A DNA stretch of 64,000 nt from Pleurodeles waltl (GCF_031143425.1 NC_090445.1:1574402049-1574466048); one strand, 5' to 3'; shown: positions 20,156 through 33,639, numbered from the stretch's first letter. The notes: generated by a model not told the origin, from the letters alone. Program-made: numbers and translations.

Positions 20156-21583
20156 CAACTATGTCCGCTGCACATTATCAGCTCCTCTACACTAACATCG
20201 ATGCAGACCATGAGTGTTGGTGTATAAGATTTTATTCCTACATCTACATTAGAGTCAGGAATGAAATCCTATTAAGGTTCGTGAAAGCTAACGAGGCCCG
20301 TCCAGGAAAAAGCTTCCTGAACCCTGCATCATGTTGGCGGAGAGCTGATAATTGAGAACATTAATTTGACAACAGGCCTGTGGTGCGTAAAATATAAAAT
20401 GAATGATAATTCATATATCTTGGGGTACCGGGACCGCTTTACTTCGATAGGTTATATCGTCATCGGCTACGCACGAGTGTAGGCGCTGTGTAGTGCATAG
20501 AGTACCGAGGGGCCACCTTCTAGTGCAAGTATCTCTCTCTTACATTTATATCAAGGTAATGTATTTATATTTTAGGTTGAGACCGTTTAGTGTACAATAA
20601 TGTTTCCCTGTGGTAGGTATTCTTAATAGGAATTTTAAGGGCTAATCGCAAGCTGAATCCTTTTGGTTCTCATATGAACACATAGTGTTATTATTGTTTA
20701 AGTCTCGGTAAGCCTCCACTAACTCACCATTTGAAAAACAATAGACAGTCTTTTTATGAAAATATTGTATTCAGACAATTTTATAAATCAGACGGTATAT
20801 TAGGGACTCTTTTAAAATAAAATCTGAAATGGTTGCTTCAGTGTTCAACAATTCATCAGCATCCAACGATGGGCAATTCCCTTGGTTTTGGAGAGGAACA
20901 ATAGTATGAGGACGATTGGCGGTGAACCCCTGCAACTAAACTGAGTGACCGATGGATACGTACAGTGGACAGAAGGTGAAATGCAGAGAAGGTGGGAAGG
21001 CGACAGAATGAGTCTTGCTCGGAAATAACACTGTTAATGTTGATGTGTTGCACTACTTGCAAAATGTCAATCAACAAATAAATAAAAAAGAACCCAGCAC
21101 CCCCCCAAAACAATTCATCATCATTCACCCGAAGCGTAAGAGGGGTAGATTCACCTTTAAAGAAAACACATGCGTGTGCTCTTCACACCCACCAGATAAT
21201 CTTGACATGACTGAACATAACAGTAAAGAGCAAATCCATTCATCCACATACCTAAGCTAATCAAATCAATGTTTGCGACATTTCACCTAGTCAACAGTGT
21301 TAAAGATTTTCTGTGGCATTAGAGCGACTTTGTTAAAATTGTTAAAACATATTTTCGAACAATATTAGACATTCAGGTGTTTTATGTGTCTGTAAACACT
21401 GACCCATCATCAAATATTGAGAATATCTCGCTTGCCTATCTCAGTGAGACATAGTAAGGTCTGTGTTCTGCACATCTTAACATCTGGCATGTGACCATAT
21501 TAACAAGACTGTCAGTGCTCTGAGCCCAGAGGCAGGGCATTTGTTCCAGGAAAGAAATCATGGATGTTCCTGTTGTACTAGAC
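20156..21583. other. Non-coding intergenic DNA
   Basis: No recognisable gene. It ends at the target duplication of the hAT-type element. Confidence 0.4.
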
Positions 21584-22446
21584 CAGTGATACTCAAAGTA
21601 CGTCCCGGTGGCCGCATGCGGCCTTTCTGACATTTACATGCGGCCCCCAGGTCAACAGCTGTACTGTGCTGCTGTTTATTCGACCCAGCACTAGCACTAA
21701 AAACATGTTAAAGAAACAGGAAAGTATGTATTTGGAGGGTATTTGAAGTTCAAGAAAGGGAGTAACTAGGGTGTCCAGGACCTCTTAACTTCAGAAACAC
21801 ATTTATTATTAAAGACATTTTGCAGCAAATGTATAAAAGTATGATCTGACTGACATTTAAAAAGTGGATTTCATTAACCTGCAGAACCGCTTCACCTAAG
21901 TACACAAGATGATATCACTGCATTGAGAAGTATTTTTTTTTTTAAAGTGATAGTTTTCAAACAAGAATTTAGAAACTATCATTCCCCCTCCGCTCAAGAC
22001 CCTGACAACAATGTGAATTGTGAACTAAGAGGCAAGTAAGTTGTTATGTGAATTCTTTGGGAGGCCTGGGTTTCTATTATACATGAACAACATTATAGTT
22101 TCTTAAATCAGACACAAAGTTTTATACAGCATACATTCTGATGAGGTATTTCAAGGTCTTTATATGTGATGATGAAGAAAAAGGAATAAAGGAGGCAAAG
22201 TGAAATAAAACATTTGCCTAGGATCAAACAATTTGGTTAAGTGGACAAGACGGAATTTATACCTGTTTTTGGTTTCATGTTGTGCAATTCAGACACTAGA
22301 TGTATACGCTTCTCTACAACCCCTTTACCACTACCTCTCCCCACCCCGAGCCCTCCGACCGCTATCCTGCTGGCATCAATGCGGCCCTCAGTCACATCAC
22401 AGACCAAACAGTGCGGCCCCTGAGAAAATGTTTGTGAGTACCCATG
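21584..22446. mobile_element. Non-autonomous hAT-type DNA transposon (863 bp)
   Basis: The 8-bp direct repeat TACTAGAC lies immediately outside both ends (21576-21583 and 22447-22454), the size typical of hAT insertions. The left end reads CAGTGATACTCA and the right end, inverted, reads CATGGGTACTCA. Both continue into GGCCGCA-containing subterminal sequence. No transposase frame remains. A SINE-like segment (22204-22300) lies inside. Confidence 0.85.
22204..22300 (+). repeat. MIR/CORE-SINE-like dispersed segment, copy 2
   Basis: It matches 11919-12020 over the AATAAAACATTTGCCTAGGA block, the CAATTTGGT block and a GTGCAATTCA block, with moderate divergence. It sits within the hAT-type element, as a nested insertion or an internal part of that element. 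Confidence 0.4.
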
Positions 22447-22454
22447 TACTAGAC

Positions 22455-25400
22455 TGTCATTCTAAGAACCGACCTCCTTTTGTATTTCTGCTGAGAGCCG
22501 AATCTGCTTGGAAGCATTAAGAACCGAGTTAAAATGAGTTTTTAACCCATACAAACGTGTTTGGAAAGCGCAAACTATTGGTGGTATATTGCCTCTACAC
22601 TTAGTACTCAGGTAGTGAAGGGTATGTACATAGGCATATCGCATGATGGGAACCTCCCTCTGTAACCACAGGGTGTCTCATGCTCGGACTGATAGATATG
22701 TCACTACATTCAGTTTATTCAGGATTAAGACAACGTGCAATATTTCTTTTTCATAAAAGGTTTCACAAAAGTAACTTACGCAGGGCTTCCTTGAAAACAT
22801 TGTGCAAATTATCCGTTGCTGGGCAGACTGGGTCTGATCTACTGATAAACCAGGTCAGTCCAGGAAAGAAGTGCTGATTTCGCTTCATTGGATTCCCACC
22901 ATGTCAAGAGTCATCTTTAAAACTTCTACTGTGGTTCACAGAATCTACTCTGAGAATAGTTCCTCCTGTCTGTTTGTCAAATACAAATGATGCAACCGTT
23001 AGTCAACACCTCTACCTCTGCTATTCCTAACTGGTGACTGCCCCCTCATGCAAAGGTTGTGGACAACTCCATCTTCTATTTGCGGAGCAACTGACATGCA
23101 GCCCCTCACCTTGCATTTTATAATGGCATGAAAACTTGTACCTTCCTTTACCCATCAACCCTGGTACATGAGCGCAAACTGAGCCTCTCTGTGCATAGGC
23201 TGCATTGGGTTTGCTGTACGTGCATTGTGACTCAGCCAGCGCATCAACCCATCAAATAATGAGCCACATGGTGGGATACAAGGACAGATAGATTTGCCTT
23301 ATGTCTCCTACCTGGTTCATGAATAATGCTGAACATGCCATTGGACAGTGGGAGAGAATCCTTATTTTTGACAGTCTGTCTTCTTTGTCCTACCTGGAAA
23401 TGTCTGGTAGAATATGTATCTAACTGTAGATTCCTCATCAATCTTCTCATACTCCCCCCTCTGGGAACTCGGCTCTTCACCCTAAAGATCCCATCAGACA
23501 CTACACACTGGTCAAATATTGGTGTTTATATGGCTCCACCTTTTTTGCGCAGAAATAGCCACTAAAGAAACTCATGTCGGCACTCCAGGGTGTCACTTAT
23601 GTGCCATAGCTACATCACTTATGACACAAACAATGGCAATGCAGAGCTGATCGGCGTCACCCACGCTGGGGTACTGCTCAAGATTTTATGGATCTGTGGC
23701 TCCTGGAGAATATTCCAAGGGGAGAAATCTGTGGTTAGATAGAGTCTCTACCAGAAATAGCATTGCCGAAGGTAAGTAACTTTTTCTTCAAAACTGATAT
23801 ATCACATTTCCTTAGCTCGTCATATATTTATATTAAACAATGTAGACCAACATTTTAGTCAGATCAGTTATGTAATGAAGACATATTACACAAGAGATAT
23901 CTGAAGGTTTTCCCATATTGCCGCAAAGCATCATCCAGACCACAAGTCTTAGAATGCAAGTCAATCTCTACCAGGAGCCCCATATAATTTGACTGACATT
24001 AGCTGCCATTGAGCCAGAAAGTAAACAATATTGATTTGTCTTTGTTCATCACCTCCCCCAAAGCCATTTAATTAAATGAGGCTCTTCTCCTAAAAATTAG
24101 CTGCTCAGCACTGTGAGCTAAAACTCTCACACTTGCAGCCTGTTGTCTTTGGAGTCTTGGTGAGCTGACTTTGCGACAAGTCAGCTCACAAGGATACAGC
24201 ACTGGCCTTATTGCGTTGATTCTAACTGTTCTTTTGCACTCTTCAAATGACTTTAGACTTTTGAGCCATTAGATTTTTTGTTGACTTTTAGGAAGTTTAC
24301 TTTCATACCTTTTTTAATATATTTATTAGGTTTCCTAGATCTGTGGCTATATGATTTTTTATTACTTTTGTATTTTTCAGTTAACTTGGGTTGGACAATC
24401 ATTCTTTGTAACTTAACTGTGTTGTTCCTCATATAGCTGCTGAAGAGATGCCACCTCAGATTTTCTCTGGGAATATCTTGTTGCTAGGCAAAGGTGCAAA
24501 TGGTGAGCAAAGATATTTCTTAAAGAAATCAGGTAAAATCTGTGGGTCGGACTGTCAAGACCCTGTGCACAGTGTGAGTGAAGACGCAACTGGAGAAAGC
24601 CCTTAGCAACTGGGAGGAGGAAACACTCAAGTCAAAGAGCATTCAGAGAGTAAGAAAGAGGCTTTTTTTTTTAGTGAATCTTCACCCTCTCTGTGTGATT
24701 TCCTTAAACGGAAAAATGACTTCAGCTAGGTGCCCTGGTGCCAGTGAAATGGAGAAGAGAATTCAAACAAAGAGGAGCAACAATTGACCTAGGACATATT
24801 GGCAGTGAAAGAAAGGAAAGCAGCATTGACACGAAGAAAATATAATGACGATCGAGATGGAAGTCCGAAGAGTGATTCTTTGAGCCTGAGAAATACCAGA
24901 GCCGACTTTCCAAACAGTTGTTGCCTAGTTATGATATTGGTAATATTTTATTTATAGGTATTTGAATTGCGTTACATCCATCAGATTGAAGAGGAGCTTT
25001 AGGGGAACAGTGATAGTGTGGAAATTTCCTTTCAGTGGGTAAACTGTTCTTTTTTTTAATCTGCACAGCTCACACAGTACAGACACATGAAGAAAATCCC
25101 TCTGATACTTTGGAATGTCCCCTGCAACGTACCTATAGAAACACTGTCAACAGTCTCATCCGATCAGGGAAGATTGGATCGCTACTTCATTGAAAGCACT
25201 GGATGCTTGGGATATGGACAGTGATATTACTTGTGATGAGTTTTAAAATCTGATCTTAAACGGCACATCTTTTTATGCAGAAGTGCACCATCATTTGCTA
25301 TACTAAAAACTCACTGATTCCTAAAAGTTTGTAAGATGGCAGAGTTGGCACAAGGGTTTATCAGGCCCCATGAGTTCAACAAGAGTGACAATGGGAACAA

Positions 25401-26269
25401 CTAAAATAAAAAAGAGTGCTTGAATGGGCCCTAAAATTGATGTAAAAGTGGAAGGGATTGTTATTCCTTAGAGAAGGTGGAAGATGATTTTACAGAAAGG
25501 AATAAACCTTTTGGTTTCTTCAGAATATGAGGCCGTGCTGACATTGCTTCAGCCTGGATCACACTGTGGTGGATGGAGGTGCGCAAACAAAGCCTCCCAC
25601 TAATGGGCAGGGGATAGTTATGAGTTGGGAGTAGACAGTGGCCTACTGGGGAGTGGAGGGCTAAAAGAGGTTTTGTTTCTCTGGTTTCCAATGGGGGCTG
25701 GAAGTTGACTCTGAGGCCCTGCCTAGTGTGACTGCAGTTCCTTCCTTACCAGTAAAGTGTTGTTTACGGAACTTACTGCAGAGTGCCTCCGTGGGCTACA
25801 ATCATGAGTTGGATGAATTTTGCCATATTGAGATTGAGTTGTCAGCTGTGGATATGTAGGTTGGAACAACACTGTAAGGGATTTATGAAAATGTTGGTCC
25901 AGAATCTATGAACAAGGCACAGATCCAGAATATATGAACAAGGAAACTTAAAATAAAGAGAATGGGCATTGGGTACCTTCCAAGGAAAAGCCAAAGAATC
26001 AGGAGAAACCTGCCCCAGCTGGAGGGGACTGCACTGTCTCTGATGGAAAATCTGTTTGACCTTCCTGATTTGGAAGCTACAGGGCGATCCATCCAAGCAG
26101 AATGCTGCAAAGCTCAAAAGCGGAGACCTGTTCTTGGAAATCTTTGGCCTGAAACTGAAGCACAAGAGGGGAGGACTGTGGGTTATTGAAACTTTTCTTA
26201 AAGAACTGAGAGCCCAATTTATTTTCCAGCAAATTTACGAAAAACAATCATGGCTGTTCCTACAAATGC
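22455..26269. other. Non-coding intergenic DNA
   Basis: No host exon recognised. Open frames at 25842-26189 on both strands overlap each other and show no known motif. The area probably consists of old transposon debris. Confidence 0.35.
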
Positions 26270-26730
26270 AATCCACTGTTTGGTGCAAGGCTGCGTCAGC
26301 GTGACACAACCCTGCACCAAACAGTATTCTTTTTTTTATTTTCTAAAAGAAAATCTCAAAATGGGATTTTCTTTTTAAGAATAAAAAAGTAATGCTCACC
26401 TTGCCATGGGATTCATCTCCCATGGCGGGGAGCATTATTTGTTTTTTACTGTCCCTCACAACCAGGGTTTGCCTGACAGTGACGGACAGTAAAAAGGAAA
26501 ATGGCTACATATCGGCCCATCTTGATTGGGTGGATAGTCATGTGGCCATTTCTATGATGGCCTTTATTCCGTCGGGCTGTTGGAGAGGTTGGCTATGGCA
26601 TTGACGGAGTAGTCACCGCCATAGCCAAACTGAAGGTCAACTCATTTAAATTGGGCAAGTTGACATTCATGTTGGCGGTATGTATACTCCATCACCATTG
26701 CAAATGAGTATGCAGACCGCCAACATACAA
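26270..26730. repeat. String of consecutive hairpins
   Basis: At least seven separate inverted repeats follow one another. 26276-26324 has arms CTGTTTGGTGCA/TGCACCAAACAG. 26345-26375 has AAAAGAAAATC/GATTTTCTTTT. 26403-26426 has GCCATGGGA/TCCCATGGC. 26443-26495 has TTTTTACTGTCC/GGACAGTAAAAA. 26544-26562 has GGCCAT/ATGGCC. 26589-26628 has TTGGCTATGGC/GCCATAGCCAA. 26670-26726 has an ~20-bp stem including ATGTTGGCGGT/ACCGCCAACAT. No coding frame is present. It may be a non-autonomous DNA element whose class I cannot name. Confidence 0.75.
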
Positions 26731-28162
26731 ATGAGGCCCTGAGTTCTCTAAGGTGAATTAAGGGACTCTGCACTCCGGGCACTTAAAGTTTAGCGTTGCC
26801 TTACTACTAAAGGATTATGCTTTAGATTTGGTGAATGGTTTCCCTTTAGCTTGCCACTTCAGCATGATGAAATCCTCATGAGTCACTTTTACTAGCCACA
26901 ACTGGTAGTAAAAGAAAATAATTTTGTCACTTGTAGGGGACAGTGTAAGCTCCTACCTCGCTCCAGTAAGACTGGTATTTGTATATTTTTAAAGACTAGG
27001 ATTGGGCATTTTGAGGACCAGGAACCATAGAGCATTATCAGGGAAAGAAACAATACTATTGGTTGTGGACACAAAGCAGGGATCCGTAGGCTGTAACTCT
27101 GGAGAAGTTACTGCACCTGTGCTAGACAAAATTTTACTGGAGTCAGTGTGCTCAAAAACCTGATTTTGATCATCGTACATACTTCCTATCTGCTTGAATG
27201 AAGGTGAAGTAAGATAAGTGTTGGGGTAACTTACAGGTTCTCCCCACTGTGCCATCCTTACTGGAGAAACCCCGAAAGACACAGTTGGGCTTCGGTAGAG
27301 GTCTTCAGGCTGAAGAAATTCTGAGGCTTTGCCTTTTAGTTGACCACATGGAGCTGCTACCGATTAGATTATGTTTCAGTCTCTTTGTGCTTTTGTTTGA
27401 TTCCTCTGTTTGATGCACCTTGAGTCTTGTCTGAGTAGGGTGGGAAACAGTTCCATCAAACCCACACAATATGTAGCAGTTACTGAGATGCACTACCTTA
27501 TAGACCTTGGAACAATTTGTTTTACATGACAAATGCCTTAAAGTCAACTGACAGGGAGTGAATGGCCCAGTCTGACAAATGATCAAGAAGGAGAGTGCTT
27601 GATGGTTTTCGGGTCAGTTTTCTGATTTGTTTTCTCAAAGTACAAGCCAAAATATGTAAAGGCTGCAATGGTACTTACTCACATGTAACTAATCTAATGA
27701 GACACTATTCTCAGTACAGATAAAGACTACCTCAAGTTGCGTGAGTGCATTGTCATCGAAGCAACCTGTATTTGTAATATGCTTTTATGCTCAGTAGTCA
27801 AGCATGGCCCAAACTAGGTCCCAAGGTGGTAAAAGATGAGACACCTCATAGGGGTGACAGTGAGGACTACAGGTAAAGAGAGTTGCCTTAACCAGCAATC
27901 TCTTGGTGCCTAACCTGCTTTCAACATCACATCTCTGGAGCTTTGACATCTTAAAAGCCACTTTGAACTGGAAACTCAACACTGAGTCATCTTTGTTCAT
28001 TGATTTCCACCACATAAGTTGATACCTGCAGACTGGCTTATCAGCTCAAGCCAAAACTCCAACATTCCCCTCGCTAGAGATGTGCTTCCACAGACTAGCC
28101 CCCAAATCCTCAGGGATCCTGTGCATCTGTTCTGTGCATTTCTGGCTCTGCTTGCCTAGCCC
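26731..28162. other. Non-coding intergenic DNA
   Basis: No gene recognised. The sequence leads into a minus-strand gag-like fragment. Confidence 0.35.
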
Positions 28163-28693
28163 TCATGTCCAGCCCTCTGAGGCTTCTCTCGTGAGCCATT
28201 TTCCTTTGCTCTGCCTCCATGGACAGTTTTTTTGGTCTGCCTCCATGGCGAATTTCTTTTGCTCTGCCTTCATGGACAGTTTCTTCTCTATTTTCAACTG
28301 GACAATCTGTAGCCTAAACTCCCTCTCCGCCTTCCTGATCACTAGTGCCTCCAGGGACAGACCTATAGAGGACGCACTGTTCTCTGCTCTGGCAGGGAGT
28401 TCTAACTCAGGGCTCATGTGCTCCCCCTCAGCTGAAGGCTGTACCTCAGGCAGGCCCTCTGTTTGCCTTCCCATCTCATCATCCCCTTTTGTATATTCAG
28501 CAAATGACTGAAGAGCTTTAGCCCAGGCTGTCAGCACATTTTGGAGCTCCACCTTCCTGGTGGTGCTGTTTGCCAAAAGTCCCATCTCCTTGAGCTGAGC
28601 CAAAGTCCAGGCATCCTCGTTGGCTATCTCAAATTCCACTCTTAAAGATGTGATTTCAAGGAGAAAATTTGGGAAAGTAAAAAGGCCAAACAA
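28163..28693 (-). pseudogene. Gag-like fragment of an LTR retroelement (176 aa frame)
   Basis: A minus-strand frame of 176 codons contains AQLKEMGLLANSTTRKVELQ, resembling the SAP-like LKxxGL.xSxxRKxEL motif. An acidic linker follows, then a Lys/Glu-rich predicted coiled coil (about residues 115-165: REFRLQIVQLKIEKKLSMKA and so on). This arrangement is common at the N-terminus of Ty3/gypsy-type gag proteins. No protease or RT follows on the minus strand, so the copy is partial. Possible partner LTR-like sequence lies at 29105-30890. The assignment is tentative. Confidence 0.35.
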
Positions 28694-28891
28694 AGGTGAA
28701 TTTAAACTCGAATTGGTCTCAGATATGGGATGATAGTGTATACCAAATCACTAAATGGAACTACATAAAACAAGTCCAAATCCTCACCATTGATCACCAA
28801 TGTGTCTTTATCTTTATTTATATATTGGATCAGCTACAAGCCTTACAATAATGTAAAACAATACACATAAGACAATAAATACATAATTAGC

Positions 28892-28908
28892 ATATATATA
28901 TATATATA
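28892..28908. repeat. (TA)n microsatellite
   Basis: About eight TA dinucleotides in a row. Confidence 0.9.
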
Positions 28909-29104
28909 AAACAAGTAATCATTAGATAAAAAAATAACAACAGAGCAGCTCCACACAGGCAGTTCACTGATTCATATAATCCACACCTTGCACATGTATA
29001 TACAAATACAGTACTGCAATCTGCCACTACAAAGGCCATCCCCCATCTGTGCAAAAGGAACTTTGTAAGAGACCCAGGGGAAAGGTGCTTGTACAAATAG
29101 CCAA

Positions 29105-30890
29105 TGTAAGAAATTGGGTTGTTAGTTGACTGGGGTGTTAGCCCTTGTCAAGTAGTAAACACAATCCTTGTCAGGGTAAAACACAAGCCAAACCCAAATT
29201 AGCCTGTGATCAACCTTCTGATAGCTTGGCACTTAGCAGTCATGCTTGGCATAGAGGCAATGTGTGAAGTATTAGTGCAACACTTCACTTTCAAAAGTAA
29301 TATAGTGAAAACACCACACAAAAAGGTTCCCACAACAAAGTAGAAAAACAGGACTTTCTTTAATACATAAAATAAGAAGAAAACAACAAAACTCCAATCA
29401 GTAGAACCAGAAATATGCAATATTAAAGATTTTGGTGAAAATAGTGGCAAAAAGCACAGAGGGACAACTTTGGATATCTGTTCGCGCCAGACCAGGACAA
29501 AAGTCGCAAGTTCAGGTCGACTGCGATGGAGTGCAGGCCGACTACAGGATCCAGTTAGGTTTGCTAAACAGACTACCTTAAATCCTGGTTTTCTAAGAGT
29601 TGCGAAGATCAATGTCAAAGATGTGTTGCGCAGCGAAAGCGATGCATTGCTTATGAGATGTGGCAAGGCTGCAATGCGAGGGCCTGCATCGTCCTCGAGA
29701 ATACTCTTGACTGGGCTTGCAGTGTGAAGTCTGTCATCAAGGATGCGGTGTGCAGTCGTGGTCATGCATTGGTTCTGATGAGCTGTGATGCGGAGTCTGT
29801 TGTCTTCGGAGGCGCTGTCGAGAGATGTGAATGCCTGTGCTGAGGATGTGTTGCACAGGGGCAGTTCCGATGGGGCTGTGACGGTAATGCGAATCGTTGT
29901 GACAAGTTCAATCCACACAGCAGCGGTGATGTATCCATTCTGCTCAGGTTGGCGCTGCGCAGCAGAGGAGATGCATCGATGTCACTGGATCCACAAAGGC
30001 TGGCAGAACACCTTAAGCCAACTTCCAAAGGTCCAGGACTGGGATGGCACTTCTCTGCAGGGTAGGCTCACAGATGGCAGAGTCCAGGTGCAGCTGCAAG
30101 ATTATTGGAAGCCTGTGATATCCCTGAGGCTTTAGATCAACTAGCCCTTAGAGTCACTCTGGGTTCAAGAGATGCAGGTTGAGCCCATCTCACCCAAGCA
30201 AGACGGCAGCAGGCAGCAGGTCAGCACAGCAGGGCAGCAGTCCCTCAGAGCAGCAGTCCAGCAGAGTGGCAGTCCTTCTTCCTGGCAGAGTATCCACAGG
30301 TCCAGAAGTGTACTGAAGTGGTGGTGCCTGAGGTCCAGTATTTATATCCAGTTGTGCCTTTGAAGTGGGGAGAAGCTTCTAGAGTCATGCCTTTGATGAG
30401 TACAGGTGCCCTGGCTTCCTGGCCCTGTCTCCATACTAACTACAGGAGATAAGCAGCCCTTTGTGTGGAGACAGGACATAGCCTATTTTGTTTAAGTGGG
30501 ACTCGGTCCGACACCCCACCCATCCTGCCAGTGATGGCCCATCCAGTCACACCTAAGACCCCATTGTGTGTGACTGTCTAGGAGAAATACACAAAGCCCA
30601 ACTGTCAACTGCACCTAGTCATGTGACCCAGAGACAGGCACCAAATGGCTAAGCCAATAAAAAGAAAAATCAGTAGGAGAGCATGCACTCCATGCTTGCA
30701 CCATCTGTGTCTTCTACAAAAATAGTAATCAGACCCCCAATGATTACAATAATAGCATTTAATTTATACTACATTGTACAGTACTGCAGGCCACTAGTAG
30801 CATTTAATTTACACTACTGTGCACAGTAGAGCCACTTAACTAGGAACTTACAAGTAAATTAAATATGCCAGTTGGAATACTTCTTCAGTA
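29105..30890. repeat. Dispersed repeat, possibly LTR-retroelement derived
   Basis: A long block starts TGTAAGAAATTGGG. It contains an AGCCTGTGATCAACC segment, GCA/CAG-rich low-complexity sequence around 30180-30290, and a tail with repeated AGCATTTAATTTA blocks and ACTTACAAGTAAATTAAATA. It lies upstream (minus-strand sense) of the gag-like fragment, where a 5' LTR and leader would be. No clear primer-binding site was found. The open frames at 29199-29918 (-) and 29785-30135 (+) overlap and look non-coding. Confidence 0.3.
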
Positions 30891-33639
30891 CCTCTTCTAT
30901 GGCTTTTCAACTGGGTTATGTCGTTTTTTATCTTGAAGTGAACTATTTGTTCTCATTTTTTGTCAAATGTTTTGGGAGGAGAATCCACTCACAGCTGTCT
31001 TTAGGAAGTATTTCTGCCTCACCTCTGTGAAAGTTCACCAGTTGCCACAAACCAGATGGCCCAGCTTGCTTTCCTGCTATGTCCAGGTCTGCATAGAAGA
31101 TCCCACGCCACTTCTCACATCACAAAATTGAGGCCCCCACCCCATATCGTAACCACCTGAAAGTCTGTTGTTTCAGCATGGAATGGACTGGTGGCTTCGT
31201 TAAACCCTCCCCCCACTAGCGTAAGTGGGGATTGGGGTCTGGTGACATAGACATAGGACTAGGAACCAAATGGGCTGTCCGAGAGACAGGCGGGACGAAT
31301 TAGGTATGCAAGTTGTAATCCACGGCAGATTCCTCTAGCTAGAAGCCTGCCTGTTTGCAATGACAACCTCTTGGGGTCCTTTCACAGATGGTGTTCAAAA
31401 TCTAAAGTACAGTGTGAGCATTGTGACAGAGGATGAACTTGGGTGCAGCAGTGGAGAGTGCAGCTGGGGCTCACTTTAACCAACACATTATAAGCATTTG
31501 GCGTTAGAGCTGAGCCCCACTCGTTTTGTTTTCTGTCTGGTTTGTACTAAAATAAAACCTTAATTATTGACACGAGTAGGTACTGCTGCAAACGTCAATT
31601 CCTTCACATATAAGGCTGAATTATACTGAAATATTTTTCTTCTTCATGCCCAATTTTGCAGTTGATATTATACTTAGAAGGGACTAATACAATATGCCCA
31701 GCGTGTACCTTGCCATGCCAGCCCGTAACCTGGCAGCAAGAGAGTTTCTGCGTGCCAGCAATCCCCCTGCAACAATGAACACATGGGTTCTATGTATCTT
31801 CATAGAGTTTTTACCTACCAGGATATTTAGTTACAGATCTGTAGTGAGTAATAATTTCATATGCCGTGGTTCATGCATTGGGAACTTGCAGAACGGAGGA
31901 TGATGGAAGATCAGATGTATATTTGGAGCGATCTGGCCAATTTGATTAGAAATACTGTTTGGATCTTTAGGATTTGATTAAGTTATAGGTACGATTACTT
32001 TCTTGAGGGGAACCCCCAAAAAATCCAGGGGAAGGTTAACCTCAGCAGGAAGACCTTGTTTTTTTTTTTAGCATTCCTCAAGGAATGTCTGGAAAACTTG
32101 AAGTTTGACAATTGTTTTGATAATTGTACTTTACAAAGGCCAGACCGACCGTGAGTTTGTGCTTTTGCACTTTGCATGTTCGCTCACTCAAGACCATGCC
32201 AAGCGTGGTACAAAGTGGGGAGGGTTTATTTACCTGGTTACTCCCTTGGTGTGGACCCCTGTGCATCTCACAGTTCTGTCGTTGTGTTGCCGCGAAAGGC
32301 GGTGAGTGAAGGTCACCCTATCATGGCCGTCTCTTTCCTCCTAACTTCCTTGGATCTGCGGTAGCTGCAGCCTCTTCTTGGCAGAGTTCATAGGTCAGGA
32401 ATAAGGATGGGTGGCAGGAAGAACAGCCAGCTATGCACTGGCGCTGTAAGAGCCCTTCCAGGCCCCACCCCTTTCTTCATCAGAGCTGCACTGTACAAGT
32501 GTATTGTTTGCGTACGCAATCCACCGGGTTTTACCACCGGTAAATGCAGACCTCTACTGGGATATTAGAAAAGGGACAAGGGGTGGGGCTTGGGAGGAAA
32601 GTTCCTATGACAGTGCTACACCGGCAGTGCACACACCAGCACTACTAACCTCGCTTTCAGCTTCTCATGCGTACCAGGTAAAGGGCCTCGCCGCCGCCAA
32701 GCAGCCCTCGTGACAAATACCCATGCAGCCACGGGAAAAACGTCACACTCCCTGGCATAGACTGGGCACCTGTCAACACACAGAAGCAGCAAACTCAGCT
32801 GCTGAAGATCAACACAATGTCACAGGCTGACTGCAAGCGCCCTGCACTTGAGCATAAACCAGATAAAGACGTGAGGGCTGGGTCTCCTCTGTGCAGCCGA
32901 GTTGCTGTCCTCAAAGTCAAATGATATAAAACTTCCACGGTTCCTGGGTCGTTCTAGGTACCTGCAGGTTAAGCGTACATGTTCGCAGCACACGCTGTAC
33001 TCCGAGCTGCAGCAACGCGTCAACATAAGTGAATGCACAATGGAGAACATTAAGTTTTATCCCAAAAGTCCCGCCCACCTGCTATCTCTCTCCGCGCCAC
33101 GAGAGGGTTCTTCCAGCTACCAACACTTGGAGAGCGCTCTGGGGATTGTTTTATTTTAACTGTTTTAAGCAAGTGCCTACAGCCTCCCAGTTCCGTGTTA
33201 GTGGCTGAATAAACCGGACTGGTAAAAAGCTGCCATTGTTCCTATATTACAACATTATTGAGGCTCGGTCAATTTATTCCTTTGGCATTTTCACTGAACG
33301 CCAGATTGGTATAAACTTGACAAATGGAGTGGAAGGCAGTAGAGGGTCCCAAAATATTGTCTCGAATTCATCTTTACATATGAGTAAAATTGATAACTCG
33401 AATACCTTTAAACACAGCATATCAAACTGTCAGATTTACGATGAAAGCACTTTTTTTTAAAGAAAGGGTGCCTTTTTGGCCTGACTTTTGCAGCAGAAGT
33501 GATGAAAACTAACAGGGACACAGTAAATTAATTCAGGAAACAATGTTCTTGGATCATGTAAGCAATAGCATTGTAACAAGCTCACAGTGACAAGGAGGGC
33601 TGAATAGACTGTGTGTTGTATTGTATTGCTAAGGAGTAG
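30891..33639. other. Non-coding intergenic DNA
   Basis: No host exon or RNA gene recognised. Two GGGGCTCA-type blocks occur in opposite orientation near 31465 and 31510. Short open frames overlap on both strands without motifs. Confidence 0.35.

Noticed and set aside
19820..20227. Overlapping open frames of 110-126 codons on both strands (Cys/Arg- and Leu/His-rich repeats)
   Set aside because: They are translations of the 21-bp minisatellite. Unit length divisible by three keeps all frames open. There is no start context, splice signal or homology.
28080..28511. 143-codon plus-strand frame opposite the gag-like fragment
   Set aside because: It is the antisense of the Lys/Glu-rich coiled coil, which yields Leu/Ser/Phe-rich nonsense. 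The minus strand has the motif.
29199..29918. 239-codon minus-strand frame
   Set aside because: It lies in a dispersed repeat, overlaps plus-strand frames, and has no recognisable domain.
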